A stretch of DNA of 64,000 nucleotides, taken from the NCBI GenBank assembly GCA_021029095.1, contig JAJOHG010000041.1:186001-250000 (forward strand). Reading direction: 5' to 3'. This DNA is from Phellopilus nigrolimitatus. Its lineage: Eukaryota > Basidiomycota > Agaricomycetes > Hymenochaetales > Hymenochaetaceae. Numbering within the stretch: position 1 is the stretch's first letter; each line of letters opens with the position of its first letter. This document shows positions 21,600 to 34,330 of the stretch, piece by piece. Under the pieces are notes generated by a model. That model searched no databases. It saw only the letters and a list, made by a program, of their open reading frames with translations, and was not told the DNA's origin. The translations under genes and the position numbers were made by a program.

Positions 21600-24500
21600 A
21601 TGGCATACCTGAATCTTGAGTTAAAAACCGGCTGGAGGTGGAAGGAACGCGATACTGAAATATATAATGTCCTTGCCGAACTCAATGTCTTGGACAGCTG
21701 GAATCCAGTTCGCGCTGGGATGCCCTCCGAGGTGCATGTAGAATTGATCAAGGCGAAGGAGATTCCACACCCTTCGAAGGCTTTCATGAGCACAAAATTC
21801 AATGTACGTACTTGATTGATTGACTTGATCTTACCAATCGTTCGCGTTTATTGTCCTCTGCGCAGGGGTCGGTCAGCGCGAGTGGTTGTATGCCACTACT
21901 CTGCCGGTTGATAGCCATGCGGATGGAGAATTTGTTGAGCTCGTCTTTGAAGGATTAGATACATTTTGCTCCGTCTACGTCGTGAGCTCATACCACATAT
22001 CGTATCTGCAAACCAGGCTTAACAGCTGGTTTTTCAGAACGATGTCCACATTTTAGAGGCTGACAATCAGTTTCGGACGTATCGCGTTCGTAGGGTCTTC
22101 TTTCACCGCATCTTTCTGATTGATTTTCAACCACCGCCTTTAGGTCAGACTTGATCCTTCTGTGCTCAGGAAAGAAAGCACTGTACTGTTGCATTTCAAA
22201 TGCGCGAAGGCTATTGCACTTGAACAGGAGAAGAAGTATGGACGAGTTCGCGCAGGATCTTGCAACCTAGGAGACCCGAGCCGTGTTTATGCTCGAAAGG
22301 CTCAATATGACTGGAGGTATGGTCGCTTCTCAATGTATAATTTGTGTTTATTGAAGATCTAGAATGAATAGATGGGACTGGGTGCGACCTTTGATCTCAA
22401 AAGACTATCTCTAGTGTATCTCATAATGATTCTCAGGGCCCTGAACTGCTCACTGTTGGACCTTACAGGCCGATCCGCCTTCTGACATATACTGCACATA
22501 TCGTGGACCTGCATCCACAGGCACTCGTCTCCGCAGAACTGACGCCATCGCTTGTTGTTGAGGCCACCATCCGTGGAAACACGTCGGCTGTGAAATTTAT
22601 GCAGATCGTTCTGCGGACGCCATTGGGCCAGGTTAAGCAGACTCGCATTGTTGCTTCTGAGCTCAGGCTTGAAGCTGACTTGGATACAGAGCTGGCACAT
22701 TGGACGTTTGAGAAGGAAGAGGTGAAGCTTTGGTGGCCGACTGGATACGGTGCGCAGACTCTTTATGAGCTGGAAGTAACGCTGTTTGGCGAGGTACGTA
22801 TATTTTCTCCTTTCTCATGAGGTATGGGTAAAGATATTGAATTGCTTTTGCGATAGAACTCGGCTGTATTGGATCAACAATCAAAGCCATTTGGCTTCAG
22901 GCGCGTACGCCTTATACAAGAGCCGCTTGTCGAAGCAGATAAATACGGCAAAGGTACAACGTTCCTCTTCGAAGTCAATAATGTGCGCATGTTTATAGGT
23001 GGTGCGTGCTTTATATTCTGGCATCCTCGTTTTGCGCGAGTCCCTTTAAGATGTTTGAATAGGCTCGAATTGGGTTCCGGCCGACTCCTTTCTAACGACA
23101 ATTACGCCGGATCGGTATCGCGGTTGGCTCCAGTTAATGAAAGACGGAAACCAGAATATGGTCCGCCTTTGGGGCGGTGGAGTTTATGAGCCGGATGTCT
23201 TCTACGACCTCTGCGACGGTGAGCGAGCTGAGATATTTAATATCCCGTGTTTTCATCATCCGGATTCGTATTGTACCAAAACCGAGAATAGAGCTTGGCC
23301 TGCTCGTCTGGCAGGACTTCCAATTCGCATGTGGAATATATCCAGCACACGATTCTTTTGTCGATAGCGTGAAGCTGGAGGCTGAGGACAATGTACGTCG
23401 ACTTCGCCATCATCCCAGTATGGCGCTTTTTTGCGGGAACAACGAAGGTAAGCATTTATAACTCGAGGAACTTCTTCAACTGATAGCTCTTATTGACGGT
23501 AGACTATCAGCAGATTTTGCAATGGAATAGTGCGTATCGACATTTCTCTCTATATTCGTGTGCTAACTCACCTATAGTCGAAACCGATCTTCCTGCTCGT
23601 AAGATCTACGAAGAAGTACTCCCGGGAATCGTCACCGCGCTCACGCGCGATGAGGTGCCGTATCATCGCGGCTCGCCGTACGGCGGGAAGGGATGGGACA
23701 CTGCGGACCCGACAGTCGGCGATGTGCATCAATGGACAATCTGGGCGGGTACGAATGTGTACCAGGACTACGATATCTTGGGCGGGCGATTCATCAGGTG
23801 CGTACTAAATATAATGTTAAGTTTACATGCTGATTGAAGTACAACATTTCCTCTCGTCAAGTGAGTTCGGCATGCCCGCCATGCCCGACATGCGCACGGT
23901 CAACTTCTGGCTGCAGGGCGCGCCCGAAAACGAACGGTACGCACAATCAAAAATTATGGCGCAACACAACAAGGCAGGCAGCCACGAGCGCCGGTTTTCA
24001 TATTGCATGGGTGACAACTTCAAGTATACTTCTAATCTGGAGACGTGAGCCTATTGAGTTGCATGGTGGCATGAAAAAACGAATTGACCATTACTCCAGT
24101 CACGTATATAATACGCAGATTCTGCAATCTGATGCAGTAAGCTATGCGTACCGCTCCTGGCGCCGGGAATGGAGAGGTCCTGGCAAGCAGTTCGTAAGTG
24201 TATGAGCTCGCCTCCTTTCCTCAGTCTTCCTCATGGAAGAGCAAGACCTCCGGGTCGATTGTCTGGCAGATCAACGATACGTGGCCTGTTACTTCGTGGG
24301 CTATCGCAGATTATTTTGTGAGCAGTCCTTTACCGAAACTTTCCCGAATAAACTCAGCAAATGACACAGATGCGGCCGAAGCCGGCGTTTTATAGCATTG
24401 CGCGCGAGCTAAAGCCATGCACTGTGGGCATTTTCCGAAATGTATGTTCGTCATTTACTCCTTGATCAAACAGTTCAACAATTGGCTTGCCAATAGGTAC

Positions 24501-25123
24501 AGAAAAGCAGGGATTGTGATAGGCCGCGCCAGTTCTATGACTTCAATACATTCCCGTGCGTCAGTGCAGAAGTGGAGGTGTGGGGCACAAACTCAGCCCT
24601 GACGCCGTGCGTTGCCAAGCTTGAGCTTTCCTTTGTCGATCTCGAGTCCAACTGGGTACACAACGACACCCAAGACGTCGTGCTCATGCCGAACCAGACA
24701 ACGGAGATCGTGAAAATGGTTGTCCCCGAACCCCCCATTCCTTCGTCCGGCTTTTCAGCTGAGTTGGCACAGTGGGAGCCGCGACGCACCCGGACGCACA
24801 CCCTTGTGGTCGGCGCGAGGCTCGTTGACGCAGAGACCGGTGCAGTGCTTTCCCGTACGTCGGACTGGCCGCAGCCGTACCGTTATTATAACTTCCCCGA
24901 TCCCGGGCTGAAGGTCACTGTTGAAGGCGAAATCATTGGTGTGAGTGTAAGTCGACCGGTAAAGGGGCTTGTCTTCAGCGTGTGTGAGGAAGAAAACGTG
25001 CAGTGGTCGGACAATGGGATTGATGTAATGCCGGGCGAGAATCAGGAGATTCGTGCGAAGGGTCTAGGTCTTAAGAAGCTGTATGTGGCATACATGGGGA
25101 GTGAACAAGCGAAGGAGGTATAG
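21600..25123 (+). CDS. GH2 beta-mannosidase, intracellular B type
   Basis: Glycoside hydrolase family 2 enzyme that removes terminal beta-mannose from manno-oligosaccharides. Many short exons are interrupted by ~50-bp introns; the ATG at 21600 starts MAYLNLELKTGW and exon 1 ends at 21803. In order the frame shows the sugar-binding domain (RAGMPSEVHVELIKAKEIPHP, VGQREWLYATTLP), the immunoglobulin-like domain (QYDWRWDWGPELLTVGPYRP, KLWWPTGYGAQTLYELEV), and the TIM-barrel. The barrel carries MVRLWGGGVYEPDVFYDLCD and LLVWQDFQFACGIYP, with the acid/base Glu in ALFCGNNE and the nucleophile Glu in SEFGMPAMPDM. Downstream are SIVWQINDTWPVTSWA and a beta-sandwich end. There is no signal peptide, matching the intracellular MndB-like group. 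The conserved frame seems uninterrupted. I did not fix every splice site, so total length is not given. Confidence 0.9.
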
Positions 25124-25442
25124 ATGAAGGGGATTAGTAGAATTTGTAGTGCTAAAACAGTTCGCTCCCCCGGGAATTGAGGCTCAGCGCCGTTTGGAAA
25201 GTAATCGACAAAGCCAATGTGGTTTTGTCGAGGAATAAATTTATTTTCATGTCACTTTCTTTTCTTATTTTCGGATTTATGTAATGCGCTATTTACGTAA
25301 AACCTCGTCATACATCCCGCTTAGGCAAGTACTTTAAATTGGCACTGCACACGGCGCCCGTGATCACCGCCTCACACCGCAGCGCCAGCGACTTGATATA
25401 AGACGCGCTGCGGACACCGTGCACGACATTCACGACTCAGAC
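25124..25442. promoter_or_regulatory. Intergenic between mannosidase and chitin synthase
   Basis: 319 bases holding the mannosidase 3' end and the chitin synthase promoter and leader. An AT-rich stretch lies near 25225-25300; no specific site is recognised. Confidence 0.4.
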
Positions 25443-28400
25443 ATGTCCTACCTTCCAGAGGTGAGCTCAACGAGCGAGAGAGTGCCCCTAAAGCTGACAA
25501 TTTGTTAGGCAGATGAAGCGCAGCGAGCGCAACAATATAACTACGCGTCTCACGCATACCAGCACGATCCCAACCATCCTGGTCTCGCTGCAACGCCAAA
25601 TCCATACCAAAATGCGCCGTACGGACAAGGTCATCTTCCAGATCCATTTTCTACTCCGAATCCGACAGGTTACCCGCTCAGTCCCCCGCCCATCCTACGT
25701 AGTCCCCCACCTCCTGTCGATCCCTTCAACCCATACCATTCGCCGCCGCCGCAGCATACGGGTTACCTAAATCCTGGAATGGAAGCACAGGCTTTGCGAC
25801 CGACGAGCTCTCATTACTCATCGTATGATGCGCCAGAACCGATCTCGAATGACGATTTTGGAGATATACCCCTCCTGCGTCGGGACTCGGGCTCGCAGAT
25901 GGAGTTCCCGGGCGGCTTCACAGACAATCCGGAGGGAGATCAAGAGGAGGACAATATTCGTTATGGACGCATCCCCCAACGCGTACCGCGGCGGTACAAG
26001 ACGATGAAGCGTGTCGAGTTGTTCCACGGAAACCTTGTCTTCGATTCGCCCGTGCCGCAGAAGCTCCTCAGCCGGTGTACAATGCGCAACGAGCGCGAGT
26101 TTACACACATGCGATACTCGGCTGCGACAGGTGACCCGAATGAATTTATGAATGAGGGCTTCACACTTCGCCAGGTGCTCTACGAACCGCCCCGCCGCAC
26201 GGAACTATTTATTGTTATGACGATGTACAACGAGGAGGACGACCTGTTTTGCCGAACCATGCATGGTGTTATGAAGAACATCGCACACTTGTGCACGCGC
26301 GACCGTTCGCGCACATGGGGAAAAGAGGGCTGGAAGAAGGTCGTTGTGTGCATTGTTAGTGATGGGCGCAAGAAAATCAATCAGCGCACACTATCGGTCA
26401 TAGCCGCGCTCGGTGCCTACCAGGACGGTGTCGCAAAGAACGTTGTCAACAAGAAGCCCGTTGCTGCGCATATCTATGAATATACCACACAGAGTGAGCA
26501 ATTGTCTTTCTTTCTGTACCTTTTCTCTAACCGTTTCTAGTCTCGGTTACGCCATCCAAGAAGATTGAGGGCTCGGAGAAGGGTATGGTGCCAGTGCAGA
26601 TTATCTTTTGTTTGAAAGAAAACAATCAGAAGAAGATCAACTCGCATCGTTGGTTTTTCAACGCCTTCGGCCCTATCCTCCAGCCAAACGTCTGCGTGTT
26701 ACTCGATGTCGGTACCCAGCCAGGTCCGACGTCGATATATCACTTGTGGAAAGCGTTTGATATCAATTCAAACGTCGGAGGTGCGTGTGGGGAGATCGTC
26801 GCGTTGAAAGGCAAGTGGGGACTTAATTTACTGAACCCGCTCGGTGAGTTCCACAAGTTTCTTTCACACTCGACTTGTTCTGATGTCTTCCTGGCAGTTG
26901 CTGCCCAGAACTTCGAGTACAAGATGTCAAACATCCTAGACAAGCCACTGGAGTCGATTTTTGGTTACATCACTGTATTGCCAGGCGCTTTTAGCGCGTA
27001 CCGCTACATTGCATTACAGAACGATCCGACTGGCGAGGGTCCTTTGCAAAAGTACTTCCTTGGAGAGAAGCTCGTATGTGTTTATTTAGGTGCCGAAGTC
27101 AGTTACTAACGCACATTTTAGCACGGTGGTGACGCAGACGTCTTCACATCAAATATGTACTTGGCCGAAGATCGTGTATGTTCATTCAGTTCTCACCAAG
27201 AACTTCAAACTTCCTAACTAAAGTCCAGATTCTCTGCTGGGAACTTGTCTCGAAAAGGGGCGGCGCGTGGATTCTGCACTACGTCAAATCCGCGTACGCC
27301 GTCACTGACGTGCCCGATCAAATACCTGAGCTCATATCGCAGCGCCGCCGCTGGTTAAATGGATCTTTCTTCGCCGCGATTCACGGCACGTTCAAGTTCC
27401 ACTACATCTATCGCTCGTCGCACACCTTCGTGCGCAAGTTCTGGATCCACGTCGAGCTACTGTACCAAACTTACAATTTGATTTTCTCCTGGTTTGCACT
27501 CGTGAGTAATGTTTCTAGGTCTTGTATTCTTCCTGCTAAAAGCGCGCGTAGGGAAATTACTATATCACTTTTGTCATCCTTAGTGACTCTATGGAGGACA
27601 ACAACACATTCCATCTCGGCAGCGGTATTCACATCGTCAACCTCATCCTCAATTACTTTTATCTTGGCCTCCTCTTGATGTGCTTTATTCTTGCGCTTGG
27701 AAATCGTCCACAGGGCTCGAAGTGGGCTTACACCGTCGCCTTCATCGGGTTTGGGTTAATAACGATATACATGACCGTTCGTTCATTCATATCTTACTCC
27801 TTAAGAATGATTTGACGCTTATGGTTTTGTAGGTTGCTGCGGTCCTGCTTGCCGTCAAAGGAGTGGAGAACATTGCCCATGAAGAGGGCGGGAGTATCAA
27901 GTTCACGGATATCTTCTCGAATTCGATTTTCAGGGATATTATCATATCTGTGATAGCCACGTATGGTCTTTATCTTATTTCGTCTCTATTATTCGTAAGC
28001 GTATTTGCGGTTTATATCCTTATTACGACTTGCTGAGACGCGTTGTAGTTTGAACCGTGGCACATGATTACGAGCTTTGTCCAGTATCTACTGATGGCAC
28101 CGTCTTACATCTCAGTTCTGAACGTCTATGCCGTGAGTTTCTTACTCTAACGCCTTCTCTTTCTAGGCTGACCATCCTCTCCAGTTTGCAAATGTCCAGT
28201 GAGTGCTGATCAAGCTTCCGTTTGTGTTTTGCACTCATCATTGCTAATCGATCTCCAATAGCGATATTTCTTGGGGTACGAAGGGTGATAATGTTGTTAA
28301 CACAGACTTGGGTGTCGTCCATACCGACGCTAAGAGCAACGCGGTTGAAGTCGACGCGCCAACAGACAGAGCCGACATCGACGCAGCGTATGAGAATGCG

Positions 28401-28927
28401 CTGACCGTCCTGCACTCGAAGCCCGAGAAGATAGTGCCAAAGCCAGATCTCGACCAAATTAACAAGGACTACTACCAAGCATTCAGAACGAGGTCCGTAT
28501 CCCATCAGAATATCAGGGAGTGTGGTTTTCATCTCATGAATAATTTTTAGAGTGCTGTTGTTTTGGACGTTGTCGAATGTTAGTTTCATGCTTCTTTGAC
28601 CTAGTACTGAATACTCATATGCTATTTAAGGGCCTCCTCGCTGCAATCGTAGTGTATGTGTTAAGGCATAACATGAAGTGTCTTGCAATGGCTGATTGAT
28701 GTGTTACTTCTATTTTAGATCGGCGACAGGAACCGCTGCGCAAGAGGGAGCAAACAAAACTGTGAATGGATACATGGCTTTTGTGCTTTTTTCGGTGGCG
28801 GGCCTTGCTTGTAAGTTACTTCACTACACTCTTCAAGATCAAACTGTTAATCACACTACCCATCCAAGTTGTCCGTTTTTGTGGCTCGACGGCATATCTG
28901 CTTGTGCGCATGTTTGCTGGAGAGTAG
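25443..28927 (+). CDS. Chitin synthase (division 1, class III-like)
   Basis: Plasma-membrane glycosyltransferase (GT2) that polymerises UDP-GlcNAc into cell-wall chitin. The first exon is short (MSYLPE, from the ATG at 25443); a second exon starting at 25510 gives a disordered Pro/Gln/Tyr-rich N-terminus of ~130 residues. The chitin synthase N-terminal block ([15 protein letters not shown]) and the catalytic domain follow: [75 protein letters not shown] and NMYLAEDR. The diagnostic [11 protein letters not shown] is present. About seven membrane helices close the protein, which ends [19 protein letters not shown]. All catalytic signatures are intact. Class is judged from motif wording only. 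The internal splice sites look regular GT-AG. Confidence 0.92.
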
Positions 28928-29236
28928 TGCTAACAGATAGCACAGTTTTCCGGACAGGCTGCTAGGACGCTTATTTGACGAGCTGTCATTACTACTCACG
29001 TTTCCCTCCTTTTCAGTATTTATTTTCTTCCTTCCATGTCTTTCTATCCTTCGTGTATCATGCTCTCAAGGCACTTGTCGCTGAGCGTTGCTTTGGATGA
29101 CTTATTACCACAATTTCGATACCTCTGTCTGATTTTCTAACATATGTTATTACTACAAGCTATAAAACAAGCGTACATGCGCAACATATCTACTACAGAG
29201 TGAGAGATGAAGTACAACGCATCAAGCGACTGCTCT
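28928..29236. other. Convergent intergenic region
   Basis: 309 bases between the ends of the chitin synthase and the opposing F-box-like gene. No gene seen; both transcripts must terminate here. Confidence 0.5.
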
Positions 29237-30535
29237 TTACACACTGCTTTTCCATGTCGTACCATGTGCCATCCAATGTGATTGACTCCAGGTCAGTTTC
29301 CAGCCCTCTATTCCGATGTAATCCAACTCCTCCCCAGCCGCCGTCACGGCGGAGTCCGCCGTACCCGCGCCAGCTCCGCCTGCCGCCTCATGCCCGCCCG
29401 CAGCACGCTGACCCCGCACGGGCTCAACGTCGTCCGGGTTCCACATCCACACGAAGCGCTCGTGCCTATTCCAGAAGAAGACAGCTTTGAGGCGCGGGAG
29501 GACCATGCGCAGCTCGATAGCAAAGGCGCGTTGCTGCGCGCCTGCAAGCAGAGGCATCCAGTGCGTGACGTCGAGCTCGATGATGGTGAGCTCCGCGAGA
29601 CGTGCGAGGCACTGGAGGATCCTGAGGCGCTGGCGGAGTTTTCTGCTAGTCAGATGCGGATTGTTTGAAGGCACGCGGAAGGCGCTTACCGGCTTGTGCT
29701 CAATCGGCCAAGGAATGATTGAGAGATACTTAAGACGTGGACACGATAAAGACAATGCAGCCACAGAAGACGACACCATTTCCAGCGGCATAGCCACGAT
29801 ACACAGTGACCTTAGTTTTTTGAACCGGCTCAGTTCCGGGAGAACGAGCGGTAGCAGCGAGACCGCATCTTCCGAGTCGATGGGGCATTTGAGGTGCGTG
29901 ATCGGGCAGCGCAGTAGCTGGTCCACGAGCATGAGCGGACCTTCGAAGTGCGTCAAGTTGGGAAGGGCAGAGTTGGCGAGCGGCGCGAGCGGGACGTTTT
30001 CGGCTATTTCTGCAACGCACAACATGCGGAGACGATCCTGCGTATCCAAGAACAAGGCAACGTGCTCGTCCCATGGTAGATACAAGCGTAGCTCTATAGT
30101 GCGTAGCCCGAAATTGGCAGCGTTCGGCGGCTCGAGAATCCAGGAGTTCGCGAACGTCGGGTCGGAAATGTACAGAAAATCGAGCGCTTGCAGGTTCAAA
30201 AGTGCCCGATGCACGGCCTCCCAGTATGCCGGGTTCTCTACCACTTGCCTAGCATAAAATTGGAGCTGCTGATCCCGCTCACGGTCGCGCGTCCTGTTCG
30301 GGCTGTTGAGTATAAATGTGCGCACATGCGCTGCGACGCGCGGGCATCTGGCAAGGGTCATACATAGGCTGTACACGATAGGGTGGTGACAGTATTCCAC
30401 GCAGTCGTATATCTTCTTCTCGGCGGCGCTTTGAAGTGTACGTGTTGTACGCGCGAGCACAGTGAGCGTGTGTCGGTCGGTGATTAACCGAATGACGCGC
30501 TGAGCTATTTCAGGAGGGACTGAGTGAGAGGCCAT
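29237..30535 (-). CDS. F-box-like / leucine-rich hypothetical protein
   Basis: Single-exon frame of 432 residues. The N-terminus (VPPEIAQRVIRLITDRHTL followed by hydrophobic repeats) resembles the F-box-like start of large Agaricomycete families. The rest is Leu/Pro-rich, with irregular leucine-rich stretches such as LPNLTHFEGPLMLVDQLL and LSLSCPRLKYLSIIPWP. In such families the F-box recruits Skp1 and the repeats choose the ubiquitination target; here this is inference. The tail is Gly/Ala-rich. It is divergent from TRM44 and convergent with the chitin synthase. No intron is seen, unusual among its neighbours but common for these families. Confidence 0.7.
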   Translation of the reverse strand: MASHSVPPEIAQRVIRLITDRHTLTVLARTTRTLQSAAEKKIYDCVEYCHHPIVYSLCMTLARCPRVAAHVRTFILNSPNRTRDRERDQQLQFYARQVVENPAYWEAVHRALLNLQALDFLYISDPTFANSWILEPPNAANFGLRTIELRLYLPWDEHVALFLDTQDRLRMLCVAEIAENVPLAPLANSALPNLTHFEGPLMLVDQLLRCPITHLKCPIDSEDAVSLLPLVLPELSRFKKLRSLCIVAMPLEMVSSSVAALSLSCPRLKYLSIIPWPIEHKPVSAFRVPSNNPHLTSRKLRQRLRILQCLARLAELTIIELDVTHWMPLLAGAQQRAFAIELRMVLPRLKAVFFWNRHERFVWMWNPDDVEPVRGQRAAGGHEAAGGAGAGTADSAVTAAGEELDYIGIEGWKLTWSQSHWMAHGTTWKSSV

Positions 30536-31273
30536 CTGACGTAGAAAGTGTAAAGAGATGGTGAATGCAAGAAAGTGATATGAGATACATTTCGACTCAC
30601 TTGAAATGTTCCTTAGCTTCTTGTGAAGATAAAATCGTGTTCAACGTCGAGCAGGCTCAACTTCAAACTATGTTTAAAATTATCCCAGTTTTGAGACGTA
30701 GCGTCTAGGTTCAAAGTCAAATGAGCAGAAATCAATGATTTGAAAGAAATGAGATGCACCTTGCGATATCCTCGATCCTCCAGGCCTTGGAATGAGCGTG
30801 TAGAATGGGTGAAGTATTTGGGCGGTGATCGGCCGCCGTGCTTAAACGCAACTGGGATTGGGGACACGGTTTTGGGACCGATGAACTCTGTAGTGAATTG
30901 AACCTTGTCTGCTGTGCTTTATCGGTCCACCGACGTTGCTTGAAAGGGTTGAAATGGTTATGGTTCTGGATAAGTGTTGTGTTCATTGTGGCCGACCGCC
31001 ACGCAGTGTCGACAACAACTCGGACCGTCGGACGCGTCCGAGTTCAAGACGCGTCCTTGGTTCGTACCACCACCATCAAGGTCAAAACCTTAGGTTGTAT
31101 ACAAACCCTCAAATTCCAAGGCATTTACCCAATTCTTGTACCCAACCGTCGTTAAATGCTTGAACTCGTTGTCCGCGTATAATATTTCTTCTTTCGTATC
31201 GCGCTGTCTGTATAGCTTGCCTAAAGCTCCGTGCTGGTCTTATCCGTTTTTCTCGAGACGCCGTTCGGCTTCC
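30536..31273. promoter_or_regulatory. Divergent promoter region with paired ACGCGT (MCB-like) sites
   Basis: 738 bases between the divergent F-box-like gene and TRM44. Two ACGCGT hexamers lie at 31032-31037 and 31049-31054. The first sits in the perfect 10-bp palindrome GGACGCGTCC. ACGCGT is the binding core of the fungal MBF cell-cycle factor. Their spacing and closeness to TRM44 suggest a regulatory role; this is inference. Confidence 0.4.
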
Positions 31274-33206
31274 ATGTCGGGGTCAATTCGTCCACCATTC
31301 TCACCCTCGCCATGCCTAGAAAATGATACTTACGAGTCGCTGAAAGCTGTTGCTCAAGATACGGAGTGGATTCCTGTCTGTACTTGTCCCGCAGATTTTC
31401 CGATAGAGATCGTGCGCACACTTTAAAGAACAGTCATTCCAATTGTCTTATTCTGCTCGTCTTGTAGTTTGAGGCTGCTATCTCGCAGCTCGTCCACCAT
31501 CCGGAGTACAACTCGACTCTAATCTTGCGGTCTGAGGTAGTGAAGGAAACACCAAAAGGAGGGCTGGGTGAACTTCAGAATGTTCCTCAGCTGCGAGGGT
31601 TCCACCCTGTCAAAAATATACACCGCAAACTTCTCCCTCGCCGTCCTGGTCGGGACCCAGCTATAGAACAGGACTGCACATTCTACTCTGTTTCCCACCG
31701 ACATTCGTCCGATCCGTCCGAAGACTTCGAGATTGAGGGCAATGGCCCTGCGTCATGTCTTGTACTGACTCCGAAACTCAAACCGGACGAACAGATGCCG
31801 TACTATCACCCTGCAGTCCACCATCTGGCATTCCGTTATCTAAGCGCTCCTCTGTACAAGTCGCGAAACTCAGATACGCTTGAATCGAGCCATCAAGCTA
31901 CCCGCGTTAGTATCGAAGTTGTTCCTCAATCAGACGCATCAGATCCCAGGGACGTAAACTCACGCTTGTACCGAACCTGTCTTGCCTTGCTAGAGACTGT
32001 GCAACGCTACGGCTGGGGCATCTCGACGAACTACCAGAAACGGGTTCATCATGATTGCTTGGTATCAAGAGAGGAATATCAGGATCTTTACTTGATAATG
32101 CGCGAACGCCACAAACACCTTGTATACCAATGGCACGAGGCTACTGATCCTTTGAAGCATGTTTTCGAGGTAAGGATCACGAATTATAACAAGTCATTTG
32201 AAGCTGAAAAAAGAAAAGGACATCGGTATAGCTACGTTCCTTATGCTTTTGTGGAAGCAAGGCACATTTGCAGGACCTTCTCCTGCTCATACTCCGTCAC
32301 GGAGAAGTGAAGAAGGGGAAGTGCCCTGGCGTTCTTGGCCTCGCCCTCCTGGCGGATTTCTTGATTTCGGGTGAGAATATTTCTTCCATTGTGCGCAAAA
32401 TAGTCGTACTGAAATAATTTGGGGCTGATTCACTCATGGCAAGCTGTGGCAATGGGCTCCTCGTGCACATCTTAGTCGCCGAAGGGTACACTGGCACAGG
32501 CATAGATGTCCGCGCGCGTACGTCCTGGACGCACTACCCGCAGGAAACGCAAGCACATTTGCACGTCCACGCGCTCGACCCCCTTGACATCAAGCTCGAT
32601 CCCACGCATGGGAATTTGCACGCGCACCCTTTCCTTTGCCCTGGCACATTCATAATCGCAAACCACGCCGACGAGCTTTCGCCATGGACGCCCGTCCTCG
32701 CGATGCTGTGCGACGCAGCCGGCTATCTCTCCATCCCGTGCTGCGCATGGTCGTTCGACGCGCGCTTCGAGCGCGTGCAGCTCCACGAATCGGCGGCAGC
32801 GGCGTTTGCATTCGCTCTGCCGTCGGACATGGATTACGACGAGTTCGTCGCGTCGTTGCGGCTCGGCGGCGACGGTAGCGGCAAGAGTGCTTACTCAATG
32901 TTTCGCATTTGGCTCGCAAGTCTAAGTTTGCACTGCGGCTGGGAGATCGAGTGCGAGACTCTGCGGATTCCGAGCACGAGAAATTGGGCCGTCGTTGGTG
33001 AGTTCCAGCTAATCTAAATATAACTTTTTCTCAAAGAAGAGAAGTTCACTAAATATTACGTTCATATAGGGAGAAGTTATCATACTGTGAACGGATCCGA
33101 TCGAGCATTCGCCACCGGAAACGCGAGGAGTATAATACAGCAGGTCCGCGAACGGGGGCTTTTCAAAACACGGAAGCCCGAAGGGAAGGCTGGTGATCAC
33201 CAATAG
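31274..33206 (+). CDS. TRM44: tRNA (uracil-2'-O-)-methyltransferase Trm44
   Basis: SAM-dependent enzyme that forms 2'-O-methyluridine at position 44 of serine tRNAs in the cytosol. Five exons (31274-31411, 31468-32169, 32219-32370, 32444-32997, 33070-33206) join in phase to 560 residues. Family blocks in order: HPEYNSTLILRSE, IHRKLLPRRPGRD, HVFEDIGIATFLMLLWK and GGFLDFGCGNGLLVHILVAE (SAM-binding glycine motif split by an intron at 32371-32443). GIDVRARTSW, FIIANHADELSPWTPVLAM and LSIPCCAWSFDARFE follow, and the end block reads RIPSTRNWAVVGRSYH. The spacer between the EDIG block and the SAM motif (SPAHTPSRR, PWRSWPRPP) looks lineage-specific. The start codon lies 46 codons before the first conserved exon and no earlier in-frame ATG gives a better fit. 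Confidence 0.92.
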
Positions 33207-33260
33207 ACTTAGCATCACAGAAGCTATACATAAAACTATAGCCAGGTCTTCAGCCTCGAT

Positions 33261-34330
33261 TTATGCGTCACAATCCTGCTTAAGATGATCGAAGGCACTC
33301 TTTTCGTGCCAGTCACGCAGGTACTCGCATGCTCTAGAGGTTCGCGGAAGGTTCGTTTGCACGATTCCGATCCCGTGTCCTTCGCGTTCGATACGGAACG
33401 TGCATGCCTGCCAGGTAATGTAGCGAAGCCACGGTGGGAGGAAAGTGGCGAGAGCGGCAACGTGTTCTTGGGAAAGCAACTCTGCGAGGGAGTCTGAGAT
33501 GGAGATGGCCAACAGGTGGTTGCTTGACCTGAAACACCTCAAAATCGAGCCCTGATTTCGAAATCAGTTGAAATTCAGGATCAAACGAGAGCTTGTGTAC
33601 ATACCATGTCAAGTGCAACGCCCTCGATCTTCGAGCTCCGCACTTCCAGCGACAGCTCGACTAACACAGGAAATATTTTACTCGCATTTTCAAGCATTGG
33701 TAAGAAGCCTTACTACATCGCGGTTCACCACACCAGCTCGAGGCAGCGGAGCTGTTTCCCGAGCGGCGCTATAAGTTGCTGCACTATGTCGAAGTTGAGC
33801 TCGGGAATTGTAATACGTGGATGACGATAGGCTGTTTCTCGATTCGGAAGAGGCCGCCAGCACGTTCTGGAACCAAGTGAGAGTCGAGTAGTCTACCTGC
33901 AGAGACAGGAGATCAGGCAGATCGTGTTCAGAGAGAGGCTCCACGTCATCGTCGCAGTTGGTCTATACGCTTAAATGCTGCAGAGTCATGTGTTTTGCGA
34001 TAAAGTGCCTCACTTTGGAATTTGATGCTGAATATCTTAGCACGAACGACTGAAAGTTGGGAAAGTAAAGGTCCGGCAGGTCCAAAGAGTCAACTTGAGG
34101 CCCAAGGTGGAGATACAGGTTTCTGAGGTTCTTGTGCTGGTGGAGAAATGCGGTGAGTGTGTTTGTTGGGTTGGGGGATATGTCAAATAAAGACAGGTCG
34201 AAGACTGTACCAAGAGAGAGATGCAAGTATTGCAAGTTGCTGTATTGGCTAGTCAAAAACGTATGCTGTTGGGCAGCCACAATAATTCTGAATATATGCA
34301 CTACGAGAATGCCTTTCCGCATTCACCCAT
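33261..34330 (-). pseudogene. Leucine-rich (F-box-type) gene copy, disrupted
   Basis: Paralogue of the copy at 62911-64000 in the same orientation. Shared blocks include SNLQYLHLSLG, FLHQHKNLRNLYLHLGPQV, KVRHFIAKHMTLQHLSV, EHDLPDLLSLQVDYSTLTWF and the C-terminal block LLAISISDSLAELLS...FRIEREGHGI, ending at 33261. Compared with the paralogue, this copy has a TAC-to-TAG stop just after LQHLSV (near 33963). Small insertions or deletions around 33820-33850 scramble the frame after NVLAASSESR. The 5' end is not resolved. It converges on TRM44. Confidence 0.6.
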
